Made by a program: the position numbers and the translations under genes. A stretch of 64,000 bases of DNA from Candidatus Brocadia sp. WS118 (GTDB lineage Bacteria; Planctomycetota; Brocadiia; Brocadiales; Brocadiaceae): contig PHFX01000152.1 of assembly GCA_007618135.1 (NCBI GenBank), forward strand, positions 62,001 through 126,000, read 5' to 3'. The notes beneath the pieces are model-generated. The model made no database searches, was not told where the DNA came from, and was given only the letters and a program-made list of their open reading frames with translations. Positions 8,313 through 17,927 of this stretch are shown piece by piece (positions within the stretch are counted from its first letter, which is position 1; every line of letters begins with the position of its first letter).

Positions 8313-10529
8313 GTGAATTTCACGAAAATATTTCAATTGAGAAGCATCAAAAGAAAACTTATTTTGTTCACTTCTTTCCTTGTCATTTTGCCAGCAGGAA
8401 TTTTTATTGGTCTTGTAGCGCATTTTCACCAGCGGAGCCTCATCACGATAGAACAAATGAATACAAACCTCATGAATACTGTCATCCAGAATGAATGGAA
8501 AGAAAAGGCACATACCCTGGCATACATTCTGGCCAAGGAGATTGGACAATCCACGAATGAACTTAACATTTCTGAGATAAATCATCTTGCAACCCTGGGC
8601 ATGGAAGGAAAGGGTTTCCGCTATGTCACGGTACAGGACGAAGAGGGAAAGGAATTAGTTGATTCAACCGAAAGATTTGGATTGCAAAGAAATGTCCTTA
8701 CGAATGAACTGACACGAAGTGCACTCGCTTCAGATGATTTGATCACACAAACACAGAACGATATTGTTACTATCGCTGCGCCCATCCTTTATGGTTCCAA
8801 GGTACTTGGTGTTGTACGTATCGGTTTTTCTCTCACTGGAATTCAAATAATCCCTGATACACTCCACGGTAAGATCGGCTCTCACATGAAGCAATCGGCG
8901 ATAGTATTCAAACGAGATACCCTCCTTTTATTACCGGCAATCACCTTTCCTATTATGATTATAGGTTGGATACTCATACGTAGATTAACTTCCCCCATAC
9001 AGCAGCTGATGCTGGAAACAGAAACAATTGCCAAAGGAAACATGACCCGCCGAATTGAGACCAATTCAGGAGACGATGTAGGCAAGATCGCCCATGCTTT
9101 TAATAAAATGATCGCAGATTTGCGGGAGACCATCGTTTCAAAGGAGTATGCAGATAACATCATAAAAAGTATGGATGACTCCCTTGTAGTTGCATCTCCT
9201 GAATTTACGATACAAATGGTGAATCGGTCAACCTGCGAACTCCTGGGATATAACGAGCAGGAGCTTATTGGTAAGCCAATTAACATGCTATTTTCGGAAG
9301 AAGATACCGCTGACACATCCTGGTTTGATTTAATTGAAAAAGACCTCATTCATAATACAGAAAAAACCTATGTGTCAAAGGATGGCAGAAAAATAGCGGT
9401 GCTCTTTTCTGGCACTGCAATTCGTGGGAATAACGGCGCCATTCGGGGAATTGTATGTGTAGCACTCGATATCACCGAACGGAAACGAATAGAGGCGGAA
9501 CTGAGGAAAGCAGTAGCACAGAGGGATGCAAACATTAAAGATCTCGGATATCTCATGTATTTTTCTACTCTCATGAATGAAGAAGTACGGGAGGATAAAT
9601 TAGTTCATCACATGGCTAAAGCCTTACAGGAACACTTTCAGCCGGAACTCCTGGCCGTGGTAACTGTGGATAAGATGAAAAACGTGTTAGACGCATCACT
9701 CATAACCCCTCCGATGCCATTCAACAAACTTATCAGGGAGGAAGTTATTTCTGATCCGTCATTATGCGAGGTAATAAGAACAGGTCGTGAAATTATTATT
9801 GATAATACCGCCGAAGGCATACCCTGTGAATGCATTGCCCATAACATTGAAGGGGGAGGATATGCATGCCTTCCCCTGATAACGGGTGGCACTATCGCAG
9901 GAATGGTCCTGATAGGAAAAAAAGATAAAAGTTACTGGCTTAACGAAGAGATACGCAAACTCATTTTGGTCTATGTAGGGTTGACAGCATCAGCCCTTCA
10001 ACGAGTCAGACTTATTGACCTAACCAGACGTGCAGCTATAACGGATTCACTTACGGGAGCATATAACAGGCGATTCTTTGACGAGATGTTGAAGAACCAA
10101 ATCGCACTGGCAAAAAGGCGTAACGAATCACTTGGACTTGTCATTGCCGACCTGGATCACTTTAAAAACATAAACGATACTTACGGACATATCGTAGGAG
10201 ATCAGACATTACAACAGATAGCTTCTATCATGAAAAATTCCATACGGTCGTCAGACGTTCTGGCACGGTATGGGGGAGAAGAATTTGTTATTATCATGCC
10301 TTCTATTGATATAACCAATACCCTTAAGAAAGCGGAAAGTATTCGCGAGCAGGTAGAATCTTTTCAATTTAAGGTTGACTCCCTCGGGCGGTCTCCTCAA
10401 ATAACCATAAGTATCGGAGTTGCTTCCTTCCCGGATCATGGCGCCGAATGTGACACCCTGATAGCGTCTGCCGACATGGCCCTCTATAAGGCTAAGAAGG
10501 GGGGAAGGAACCGTGTCGAATCACCATAA
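8313..10529 (+). CDS. Membrane sensor diguanylate cyclase (HAMP-PAS-GAF-like-GGDEF)
   Basis: A 738-residue protein predicted to make cyclic-di-GMP. Residues 11-33 form a membrane helix, about 34-200 a periplasmic sensor, 201-222 a second helix (LLLLPAITFPIMIIGWILI), and 222-275 a HAMP linker (PIQQLM..IAKGNMTRRI..GDDVGKIAHAFNKM). A PAS domain follows (about 280-395, closing with the PAC-type VCVALDITERKRIEAELRKA), then a GAF-like region (about 410-560) and a C-terminal GGDEF domain. The active site is GGEEF in ARYGGEEFVIIMP, so catalysis is expected; no upstream RxxD inhibitory site is evident. The start is a GTG with weak GAAAAAGG upstream. It lies between gcvPA and gcvPB on the same strand, 45 bases before gcvPB, so it may be co-transcribed with them. 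Confidence 0.92.
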   Translation: MNFTKIFQLRSIKRKLILFTSFLVILPAGIFIGLVAHFHQRSLITIEQMNTNLMNTVIQNEWKEKAHTLAYILAKEIGQSTNELNISEINHLATLGMEGKGFRYVTVQDEEGKELVDSTERFGLQRNVLTNELTRSALASDDLITQTQNDIVTIAAPILYGSKVLGVVRIGFSLTGIQIIPDTLHGKIGSHMKQSAIVFKRDTLLLLPAITFPIMIIGWILIRRLTSPIQQLMLETETIAKGNMTRRIETNSGDDVGKIAHAFNKMIADLRETIVSKEYADNIIKSMDDSLVVASPEFTIQMVNRSTCELLGYNEQELIGKPINMLFSEEDTADTSWFDLIEKDLIHNTEKTYVSKDGRKIAVLFSGTAIRGNNGAIRGIVCVALDITERKRIEAELRKAVAQRDANIKDLGYLMYFSTLMNEEVREDKLVHHMAKALQEHFQPELLAVVTVDKMKNVLDASLITPPMPFNKLIREEVISDPSLCEVIRTGREIIIDNTAEGIPCECIAHNIEGGGYACLPLITGGTIAGMVLIGKKDKSYWLNEEIRKLILVYVGLTASALQRVRLIDLTRRAAITDSLTGAYNRRFFDEMLKNQIALAKRRNESLGLVIADLDHFKNINDTYGHIVGDQTLQQIASIMKNSIRSSDVLARYGGEEFVIIMPSIDITNTLKKAESIREQVESFQFKVDSLGRSPQITISIGVASFPDHGAECDTLIASADMALYKAKKGGRNRVESP

Positions 10530-10574
10530 ATCTTTTGCTTTAAAGACTATCGTTCGCCATAAGGAATAAAAACC

Positions 10575-12080
10575 ATGCACCAGATTGAACCACTCATCTT
10601 TGAAAAATCGTCTCCCGGCAGACGCTGCTTTACCCTCCCTGCCTGTGACGTGCCTGAAAAACCCATCACTCATCTTCTTCCTGAAAAGATGATACGAAAA
10701 CATGCGGTAAAATTACCCGAAGTTTCAGAGATTGACGTTGTCCGCCATTTTACCAGACTCTCTCAGAAAAATTTCTGCATAGATACCAATTTTTATCCCC
10801 TGGGTTCATGCACCATGAAATACAATCCTAAAATTAACGAAGATACCGCACGCCTGGATGGTTTCACGAAATTACATCCCTATCAGCCGGTCGATCAATG
10901 CCAGGGCATCCTGGAACTCCTCTTCGACCTGGAGCAACTCCTTGTAACTATTTCAGGGATGTATGCCTTTACGTTACAACCTGCCGCAGGCGCACACGGC
11001 GAATTAACAGGCATGTTGATAATCCGGGCATACCTGGAGAAACATGGTGAAAAGAGGCGCAAGATTATTATTCCTGATTCCGCCCATGGCACCAATCCTG
11101 CATCCGCCGCCCTTTGTGGTTATGAGGTAGAGTCTATCCAATCGAACAGAGACGGACTTATCGACTTAAAAAGACTGAAGTCTGCCGTTACGAAAGACAC
11201 TGCCGCCCTCATGATCACGAATCCCAATACCCTTGGATTGTTTGAAAGGGACATCCTGGATATATGCAAGATCGTTCACGACGCTGGTGGGCTTGTTTAT
11301 TGTGACGGGGCTAACATGAACGCCCTTTTGGGAATCGCCAGGCCAGGGGATATGGGTATCGACATTTTACATCTGAATATGCATAAGACCTTTTCGACTC
11401 CCCATGGTGGTGGAGGGCCTGGTGCCGGCCCTATAGGCGTTACTGAGAAACTGAAGCCCTTTTTGCCTGTCCCCCGGATTGAAATGGCAGAACAATCGTT
11501 AAAAGAGGGTATGAATAATACGAAGCATGATAAATCTGCAACCAAAACCTATGTCTTAAATTATCAGCATCCTGATTCTATAGGAAGTGTAAGAGCATTT
11601 TATGGTCATATTGGCATAATGGTCAGGGCATATACCTATCTCTTGTCCCTTGGCAAAGAAGGAGTTTGCAAGGTGGGCGAATTTTCTATCCTAAATGCCA
11701 ACTACCTGCGTCATAAACTTATAAAATATTATGACATTCCCTATGGGAAAACCTGTATGCACGAATTTGTCATCTCAGCCAAAAAACAACGGGAAAAAGG
11801 CGCCTCTGCGCTCGATATTGCCAAGAGGCTGCTTGATTACGGTTTCCACGCCCCTACGATTTATTTCCCTCTTATTGTGGAAGAGGCTTTAATGGTCGAA
11901 CCCACTGAGTCAGAATCGATGGAGACATTAAATGCCTTTGCAGACGCTATGATTCAAATAGCTACAGACATAGAACAACGGCCAGAGGCGATACGCAACA
12001 CACCCCAAACCACTCCCATAGGTCGTCCCGATGAAGTAAAGGCCGCCCGAGAACCAAAATTGAAGTGGGAAAAACAGTAA
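10575..12080 (+). CDS. gcvPB: Glycine dehydrogenase (decarboxylating) subunit 2, P-protein beta
   Basis: The PLP-binding half of the split glycine cleavage P-protein. The 501-residue product contains the cofactor-lysine segment LNMHKTFSTPHGGGGPGAGP, the N-terminal FYPLGSCTMKYNPKINE, and PDSAHGTNPASAA, all characteristic of GcvPB. AAGGA precedes the ATG by about 9 bases. It follows the diguanylate cyclase gene by 45 bases. The C-terminus ends REPKLKW as usual. The enzyme needs lipoylated GcvH, which links it to the lipA and lipB genes at 38-41 kb. Confidence 0.96.
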   Translation: MHQIEPLIFEKSSPGRRCFTLPACDVPEKPITHLLPEKMIRKHAVKLPEVSEIDVVRHFTRLSQKNFCIDTNFYPLGSCTMKYNPKINEDTARLDGFTKLHPYQPVDQCQGILELLFDLEQLLVTISGMYAFTLQPAAGAHGELTGMLIIRAYLEKHGEKRRKIIIPDSAHGTNPASAALCGYEVESIQSNRDGLIDLKRLKSAVTKDTAALMITNPNTLGLFERDILDICKIVHDAGGLVYCDGANMNALLGIARPGDMGIDILHLNMHKTFSTPHGGGGPGAGPIGVTEKLKPFLPVPRIEMAEQSLKEGMNNTKHDKSATKTYVLNYQHPDSIGSVRAFYGHIGIMVRAYTYLLSLGKEGVCKVGEFSILNANYLRHKLIKYYDIPYGKTCMHEFVISAKKQREKGASALDIAKRLLDYGFHAPTIYFPLIVEEALMVEPTESESMETLNAFADAMIQIATDIEQRPEAIRNTPQTTPIGRPDEVKAAREPKLKWEKQ

Positions 12081-12180
12081 AAGTCGCATCGCAAATCTTA
12101 CGGCTGCTCATAAAGCAATCAATGACTTCTCTCCGGTTTGAGCCATTATGAAAATAGATAGCAAATTTTTCGAGGTTAAC

Positions 12181-13533
12181 ATGGCATATTATCCGTCTTG
12201 TAATGGTGTATTCGACACATGGCGCAGGGCAAGTGTGAGTATAAAGATCACGATTTTAAGCCTTTTGATTGTATTCATCACTACTCTCTATCCTTTCGGG
12301 TTTTCATTGAGAGGGCTTGACAACAGGAGAGCCTTTCATTATTTCATCTTAGAATTGCATCCATCTAGCATATACGATGTTCTCAATAATATTTTGTTGT
12401 TTCTTCCTTTTGGTTTTGGTTTTTCCGGCTATTTCATTCAAATAAAAGGGGCTGGTATACTAAAAACTCTTGCAGGAGCCATTTTTGCTGGTTTTGGATT
12501 ATCTTATACCGTTGAAATTCTGCAAATTTTTTTACCCTCAAGAACTTCCTCACTAACCGACGTTTTCTCAAATAGTGTCGGAGGGTTTCTCGGGTTTCTC
12601 TCTTTTTATTTATGGGAATTTAAAGTTGAATTTATCATCTTTGTTAAGAAAAGACTGTTGCTAATTATTTTAGGATATTCATTGTTGGTTTTTTTTATTA
12701 CTATCTCCTTACCCCTTTTTACAAGACTTAGCAATTGGGACAAGACTTTTCATCTTCTTCTTGGCAATGAACGGACAGGAAACCGGCCATGGCAAGGTTC
12801 TGTTTCTGAAATGTATATTGCCGATAGGGCAATTTCAAAGCAAGAGATATATCTTGCTTTTCATGAGGAAAACTTTATGAATTTAATCGGAGATTCACTT
12901 CTGGGTTTGTACCAATTGACCGGCAATGGAAGTTATCGCGATAAAACGGGACATCTTCCCGATTTGGTCTGGCAGGGCAAACGACAGGATGTCTGCCAGG
13001 GTAACGGAATTTTACTTGGAACTGATCAATGGTTAATGACGACAACCCCTGCAGAATACTTGACGCAAAGGATATCTGAGACTTCACAATTTACCATACG
13101 GTTAACGGTGGCAACCGCAGACACTATGCAGAGCGGGCCTGCCCGAATCATCACACTTTCAAAAGATCCTTCTCTTCGCAACTTTACTCTTGGACAGGAA
13201 AAGAATGACTTGGTTTTCCGTCTTCGCACACCCCTAACGGGGAAAAATGGATTCTATCCGCAAATAGTAGTAGCCGATATTTTTTCATCTCCGAAGCCGC
13301 GTAATTTGATTATTACCTATGATGGATCGACTCTGTATGTTTATGTTGATGGAATGGAAAATTCACACGCTTTCGAGTTTAGCCCGATTTCCACTCTTGT
13401 GAGCTATGTATTTCCAATCGGGTCATATGGTATGAAGTTTTTTAAGATACTCTATTATGTGCTTGTTTTTGCTCCCATAGGTATCTTATGCCTATTTATC
13501 ATCAAAAAACAGAATAACACGATCTTTAAATGA
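12181..13533 (+). CDS. VanZ-like membrane protein with LamG-type domain
   Basis: A protein of about 450 residues. The N-terminal third has four membrane helices with the VanZ-like pattern NNILLFLPFGFGFSG and SRTSSLTDVFSNSVGGFLGF. After another helix near 170-190 comes an extracytoplasmic region of about 200 residues resembling a concanavalin A-like/LamG fold (LGNERTGNRPWQGSVSEMYI, ADRAISKQEIY, LIITYDGSTLYVYVDG). A last helix is at the C-terminus. VanZ proteins are linked to envelope or glycopeptide phenotypes, and the LamG-like part suggests binding of polysaccharide or protein at the surface. The ATG at 12181 has GAGG 5 bases upstream and is preferred over the ATG at 12148. I cannot name the function. 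Confidence 0.7.
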   Translation: MAYYPSCNGVFDTWRRASVSIKITILSLLIVFITTLYPFGFSLRGLDNRRAFHYFILELHPSSIYDVLNNILLFLPFGFGFSGYFIQIKGAGILKTLAGAIFAGFGLSYTVEILQIFLPSRTSSLTDVFSNSVGGFLGFLSFYLWEFKVEFIIFVKKRLLLIILGYSLLVFFITISLPLFTRLSNWDKTFHLLLGNERTGNRPWQGSVSEMYIADRAISKQEIYLAFHEENFMNLIGDSLLGLYQLTGNGSYRDKTGHLPDLVWQGKRQDVCQGNGILLGTDQWLMTTTPAEYLTQRISETSQFTIRLTVATADTMQSGPARIITLSKDPSLRNFTLGQEKNDLVFRLRTPLTGKNGFYPQIVVADIFSSPKPRNLIITYDGSTLYVYVDGMENSHAFEFSPISTLVSYVFPIGSYGMKFFKILYYVLVFAPIGILCLFIIKKQNNTIFK

Positions 13534-13555
13534 GCATTTATGCTTGACCTTGAGG

Positions 13556-13570
13556 TTATCATAATGATAA
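13556..13570. promoter_or_regulatory. Fur-box-like 7-1-7 palindrome
   Basis: TTATCAT-A-ATGATAA is a perfect 7-1-7 inverted repeat. The overlapping ATAATGATAATC matches 12 consecutive bases of the classical Fur consensus. It lies about 30 bases before the small gene at 13601, where an operator would sit. The match covers only part of the full 19-base consensus. Confidence 0.35.
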
Positions 13571-13600
13571 TCCACGAAACGACAAATTGGGAGAAATTTA

Positions 13601-13870
13601 ATGGATCAACATGTTGAAAAAGGATACACCGAATATCAGAAAAAGGTTATCAGGAATTTTTACGAAAATAAGGACCTTCGACTTGTGCAAAAACTGGGGG
13701 AATTAGTCTCAGATATGTATCTGGAAACAAGTGAGAAAAAAAGGGAATCCGGATGGAATAGGATAAGGAAAATGCTTATTGATCTAAAGGTGCATCCGAA
13801 TGAGATTGAATTCTTGATGAAGGATAAAAATCTTACCGTAATTTCAAAGAAATTGGCAGAGATGTTTTGA
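13601..13870 (+). CDS. Small hypothetical helical protein
   Basis: 89 residues, highly charged and predicted mostly helical, with no signal peptide, no membrane segment and no recognisable motif. GGGAGAAA lies before the ATG with good spacing, which supports translation. A Fur-box-like palindrome sits just upstream. The text around NRIRKMLIDLKVHPNEIEFLMKD could be a protein-interaction helix pair. I do not recognise the family. Confidence 0.6.
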   Translation: MDQHVEKGYTEYQKKVIRNFYENKDLRLVQKLGELVSDMYLETSEKKRESGWNRIRKMLIDLKVHPNEIEFLMKDKNLTVISKKLAEMF

Positions 13871-14068
13871 TGTTTATAATGCGATTAGCAATCGTATTGA
13901 GATAAATTTACGCCAAGGTAAGGACAATAAGCTTATGGGTTAAAATGGAAAACCAGCAGTCAGAAGCCAGAGTTTAGAGCTTGAATAACCGTTTAATCAA
14001 ATAGTTTCAGTTTTTATTCCGACCTGTGATTCCTGGATTATGAACGTTTGCAATGAAGCCAAAAACAT

Positions 14069-15043
14069 CTATTTTCCTTGCTTGCTCTTTTTTTTGTATA
14101 GCGAAAAGTAGCCCTCTGCCTCTTTCTCCATGCCCTTTGCTTTATGGGCATTTCCCAGATCATTATAAATTTCTACATTATCCGGGTTAGACATTACTGC
14201 CGTCTGAAAGGCATCGATTGCCTCATCATATTGTTTATTCTTCATATAATTCCTACCAAGCCGGCATTGGGCATCTGAATTACTTACATTTATTTCAACC
14301 GTTCTGTTGTAATATTGAATGGCCTTCTCTGTATTCCCCATTTTATCATATAACAGGCCGATATTATAGAGCGCTGTTTCGTGCCCCGGGTCAATTTCAA
14401 GCGCCGTATTATATTCCATCAGGGCTTCCTTATCCATACCTTTCATTGAATACACAATGCCTAAGTTCGAATGCGCTATAGCAAGACCCGGATCGAATTC
14501 TATCCGCTTCTTCAATATCTGAATCGCTTCATCGTACTTACCGACTTTTGTATAGGCAATACCCAGAAGAGAATAGGCAGACCGGTACTCGGGATTAATT
14601 TGAATAGTGTTACGAAATGCCGCAATAGCGTTATCAAAGGCGCCTTCATCAAAATACGCCGAACCAAGATTGTAATGGGCTTCGGCGTCTTTGGGTTTTT
14701 GTTCAATAGCCTTCTGAAATGCCTCGATAGCCTTGCCATACAATCCCTTTTGTGTGTATGCAACGCCGAGTTTATTATATACACCGGGGAAACTGGGATT
14801 TTTGGCAAGCGCCCTATTATACATTTCAATCGCTTCATCAAAAAGGCCGTACTGTGCATAATGCATACCTTGTTTGTACAGTTCATCTGCTACATCCATA
14901 CGTCCGAATCGTGTCTCACCTTGCGTTTTCCCTTTAGTTTCAGCTGCAACCGCCCCTTCTTTTGCAAAACAACAGGCTAGAAGCAATAAGGTGATCATGG
15001 CAATACCGCCGATCACTGTACCTGCTAAATTGTTCTTATTCAC
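14069..15043 (-). CDS. Secreted or membrane-anchored TPR-repeat protein
   Basis: A 324-residue protein with an N-terminal hydrophobic signal (GTVIGGIAMITLLLLACCFA). The segment LLLLACC resembles a lipobox, so it may be a lipoprotein. From about residue 50 onward it consists of roughly seven or eight tetratricopeptide repeats, with the canonical spacing of Gly/Ala/Tyr/Pro as in EAIEMYNRALAKNPSFPGVYNKLGVAY. Such proteins are scaffolds for complexes and are very abundant in anammox bacteria. The start is GTG with GGGGAGAAAG upstream. It is the first in a row of minus-strand genes but is separated from the transporter genes by 116 bases. Confidence 0.88.
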   Translation of the reverse strand: MNKNNLAGTVIGGIAMITLLLLACCFAKEGAVAAETKGKTQGETRFGRMDVADELYKQGMHYAQYGLFDEAIEMYNRALAKNPSFPGVYNKLGVAYTQKGLYGKAIEAFQKAIEQKPKDAEAHYNLGSAYFDEGAFDNAIAAFRNTIQINPEYRSAYSLLGIAYTKVGKYDEAIQILKKRIEFDPGLAIAHSNLGIVYSMKGMDKEALMEYNTALEIDPGHETALYNIGLLYDKMGNTEKAIQYYNRTVEINVSNSDAQCRLGRNYMKNKQYDEAIDAFQTAVMSNPDNVEIYNDLGNAHKAKGMEKEAEGYFSLYKKKSKQGK

Positions 15044-15159
15044 TACACTTTCTCCCCTAACTTAACCTGAAAATAACCGATGAAAATAAAGTGTATCAGA
15101 TATTTCTCTTTGTGGCTTTAAAAAAATTATTTTATCAATTATCAGGGTATTGATTCATC

Positions 15160-16026
15160 TTATCTTTTCCATGAGAAAACCATTTTCCCAAGGAATGATA
15201 CTAGGAGGATCGCACTGAGCAAGACAATGTCAGCAGGGCCTGTGGGAAGATCAAAACGGTATGAAAGGTAAAAGCCGAGGAAGGAAGCAACAACGCCAAT
15301 GATTGAAGAGACGATGCAAAAAGGAAGTATTCCGCGCGTGATCATTCTGGCGGTAATTGCCGGTATCAGCAGAAAGCCAAAGATGACCAGCGGACCGACG
15401 GTCATCACACCAAATGAGATGACGACGCCAATAATAAGATAGAGCAGCACATCCCAGAGGATTACCTTTTTGCCAATCGTAGTAGCCATATCTGCATCAT
15501 AGGACACCACGATGAAGCTGCGATGAAACCCAATTAAACAAAGGAAAATGGTACCGTAAATGGCCAGCATTAGCCACAGATAGATATCCGGAATGGAGAC
15601 AATCTCTCCTTTGAGCAGGGAAAGCACTTCGGTTTGTCCATAGGGGTTCCACGAAACAAACAATATGGAAACTGCTCCTGCGATTGAATAGGTAAACCCA
15701 ATGCGGTTTTCGGTAAAACCCTTCCTTCTCCGTTCAAGGATGGCCAAAATAAATATGGCGACAAGGGTAAAAAAGACAGAACCCGTCAGGGCCATAAATT
15801 TTTCAGATTCCATATGGGGAAGAAAATGGATCCCCAGCGTGTGCAATAAAAAGGCAAAGGTAATTCCTGCATTTGATACCTGGGGCAAGGCTATGCCTAA
15901 AAGTACCATACGGCGTAATACGAAAAATATCCCCACTTGCGGACATACAAACCCAACAATCAATCCGGCATAGAGGGAGTTTTTCAAAAGAAAATGCGGA
16001 CTCAGTATTTCCAGGAGTTGTTCCAT
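15160..16026 (-). CDS. Zinc/manganese-type ABC transporter permease (ZnuB-like)
   Basis: A 288-residue inner-membrane protein with about eight hydrophobic helices, belonging to the ABC-3 permease family for zinc, manganese or iron. Typical segments are SLYAGLIVGFVCPQVGIFFVLRRMVLLG, ALPQVSNAGI and VGPLVIFGFLLIPAITARM. It lies downstream of the ATPase gene (88 bases) and the binding-protein gene on the same strand, so the three form one transporter. The metal cannot be assigned from the permease. Confidence 0.9.
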   Translation of the reverse strand: MEQLLEILSPHFLLKNSLYAGLIVGFVCPQVGIFFVLRRMVLLGIALPQVSNAGITFAFLLHTLGIHFLPHMESEKFMALTGSVFFTLVAIFILAILERRRKGFTENRIGFTYSIAGAVSILFVSWNPYGQTEVLSLLKGEIVSIPDIYLWLMLAIYGTIFLCLIGFHRSFIVVSYDADMATTIGKKVILWDVLLYLIIGVVISFGVMTVGPLVIFGFLLIPAITARMITRGILPFCIVSSIIGVVASFLGFYLSYRFDLPTGPADIVLLSAILLVSFLGKMVFSWKR

Positions 16027-16114
16027 GCTTTTCTGTTATCTCAAATTAATCATCGGGAAAAGAGTTTTTCTTGGTTTTCCAATGCGGCAAGTATCTCTGT
16101 CTGCCACGGTCCGG

Positions 16115-16834
16115 TCAATGCCACAAAGTTCCCTGGAATGACGCTTCTTCAGCTATCAATGGCGCAAGGATCTCAAGCGAATCACCGATCAGCACCTTGT
16201 TGTTATTAATCCAAATTAATTTATCTATCCACTTGGGGATACTATGAATTTCATGAGTAACCATGACAATCGTCAATGCATGCTTTTTGTACAACAGGGA
16301 AATAAGTTCCATGATCATTCTCTGCGCCATAATATCGACTCCGGTGATAGGTTCATCCAGCAGGAGAATACCAGGTTTTGTGGCCAGTGCCCGCGCTATC
16401 AGTATCCGCTGTTTCTGGCCGCCGGACAATTCAGAGAACAGGTGTTTTTTCAGCTCAAACATGCCAACATCCTTCAGGCACTGTTCTACCCAGGCACGAT
16501 TTGTTTTTGTGGTGGGACAGAATGGTTTTACCTGCCCAAAGGTGCCCATGAGAACCACCTCTTCAGCAGTAAATGGGTATATCTCATCCAATATCTGACG
16601 CTGAGGCACATAACCAAATCCGGGGTAATGGGCGTTACCGTATGTAATAGTCCCCTGAATAGGTGGAATGATCCCCAGAATGGTCTTAAACAAGGTGGTT
16701 TTACCACAGCCGTTTGGTCCAAACATGACGGTAAATTCCCCTGTTTTTAAGGAAAAATTAATGTCGGCAAGAATCTGACGTCCGTGATAACCAACAGAGA
16801 CATCTCTTAAGGCAATACAATGGTCTGTATTCAT
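16115..16834 (-). CDS. Metal ABC transporter ATP-binding protein (ZnuC-like)
   Basis: The cytoplasmic ATPase that powers the transporter, about 239 residues. It shows Walker A GPNGCGKTTLF, the signature LSGGQKQR, Walker B ILLLDEP, the D-loop region and the switch His in VTHEIHSIPKWID. QRQILDEIYPFTAEEVVLMGTFG is typical of the metal-ABC subfamily. The frame begins with a TTG at 16858; the ATG at 16834 (MNTDHCIALRDVSVGY) is more likely, though no strong ribosome binding site precedes it. It lies between the binding-protein and permease genes. Confidence 0.9.
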   Translation of the reverse strand: MNTDHCIALRDVSVGYHGRQILADINFSLKTGEFTVMFGPNGCGKTTLFKTILGIIPPIQGTITYGNAHYPGFGYVPQRQILDEIYPFTAEEVVLMGTFGQVKPFCPTTKTNRAWVEQCLKDVGMFELKKHLFSELSGGQKQRILIARALATKPGILLLDEPITGVDIMAQRMIMELISLLYKKHALTIVMVTHEIHSIPKWIDKLIWINNNKVLIGDSLEILAPLIAEEASFQGTLWH

Positions 16835-17009
16835 CTTTGTTTTTGCATAGTTTGTCAATAGTTACAATCTTGCGGCCTACGGCAAGTCCGTGCTGAGAAA
16901 TAGCCCGGGAGTCGCCGGTGAAGTATTTTGACCAGCTTAAACCACTGGTTATTCTTCGGCGGTAATCTGCTATTTTAGCTGTTATTTATCGTTCTCAGTC
17001 TACTCCGAC

Positions 17010-17927
17010 CTATGATTTTGTTTTAAGGGCCGATGTAATTTGATTAATAGTATAATCAAAAAGGGTCACATAGTCATCCGTTTCTTTTAATCCCCCTACC
17101 ATGATTGGCAAGATAACAACCTTTGCCCCGGTTTGATCTGCTACAAATTCTGGAATTTTGCGTTCGCGGAACTGCTCAATCATAATCAGTTTCACTCCTT
17201 CATCCTTCATCATGGGAATAAGTTGGCTAATGTGGGTGGGTGATGGAGGAATTCCTGGTTTTGGCTCAAGGGTATCCACCACATCCAGATTGAACCGTTT
17301 CGCAAAGTAAGGAAATGTTTTATGATATGTGACAATCTTCGTACCCTGAAAAGGTGCTAACATTTTTTGCCATTCCGGTAATTTATCATCCAGTCTCTTT
17401 ACAAAATCATTTAAATTATTTTTATAATACCTGCCATTTGCAGCATCAATTTGACATAACCGATCACAGAGATGTGTTGCAACGGCCTTTCCATTTGATG
17501 GGTCAAGCATGAAATGAGGATTACCAAAGGGATGAACGTCGCCCATGGCGCGGTTAAGCGTGACAGGCGCTTCTAAAACAGAAATTCCTGCAGAGGCAAC
17601 GAAGTATCCGGGATTTCCAGGAAGTATTTTTTGATTTCTTGCGCCAGTAACCAAGGTTGGTAGCCATCCAATTTCCAGCTGTAATCCACCGTCGATAAGC
17701 ATGTCTGCTTTATTCAGCTTAACAATAAATCCAGGTTTTGCATCCACAAAATGGGGATCTTCCGTGGGTTTTGCAATGCTGGTTACTTCCACCTTATCCC
17801 TGCCAATTTCCCTGGCAATAGCACCCAGATCGGAAGTCGTTGCAACAATTTTTAACTTTGCATGGGCGGTAGACGTCCAGATTATTACCAAGAACAGGTA
17901 AAAACAAGTGCAATATTTTATTTTCAT
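17010..17927 (-). CDS. Periplasmic metal-binding protein of a Zn/Mn ABC transporter (ZnuA-like)
   Basis: A 305-residue solute-binding protein. The signal peptide ends at TSTAHA, followed by KLKIVATTSDLGAIA. Candidate metal ligands are His in TEDPHFVDAKPG, His in GNPHFMLDP, His in TYHKTFPYF, and an acidic residue near ETDDYVTLFDY, in the order usual for the cluster A-I family. The His-rich loop of classic ZnuA is nearly absent (only DVHPFGNPH), so manganese or iron is as possible as zinc. The frame is open to 17978, but the ATG at 17927 has AGGAGG 5-6 bases upstream and starts the signal peptide, so it is the start. Followed by the ATPase gene. Confidence 0.9.
   Translation of the reverse strand: MKIKYCTCFYLFLVIIWTSTAHAKLKIVATTSDLGAIAREIGRDKVEVTSIAKPTEDPHFVDAKPGFIVKLNKADMLIDGGLQLEIGWLPTLVTGARNQKILPGNPGYFVASAGISVLEAPVTLNRAMGDVHPFGNPHFMLDPSNGKAVATHLCDRLCQIDAANGRYYKNNLNDFVKRLDDKLPEWQKMLAPFQGTKIVTYHKTFPYFAKRFNLDVVDTLEPKPGIPPSPTHISQLIPMMKDEGVKLIMIEQFRERKIPEFVADQTGAKVVILPIMVGGLKETDDYVTLFDYTINQITSALKTKS

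Noticed and set aside
14471-14980. 169-codon plus-strand frame inside the TPR gene
   Set aside because: Shadow of the repeated TPR codons on the other strand.
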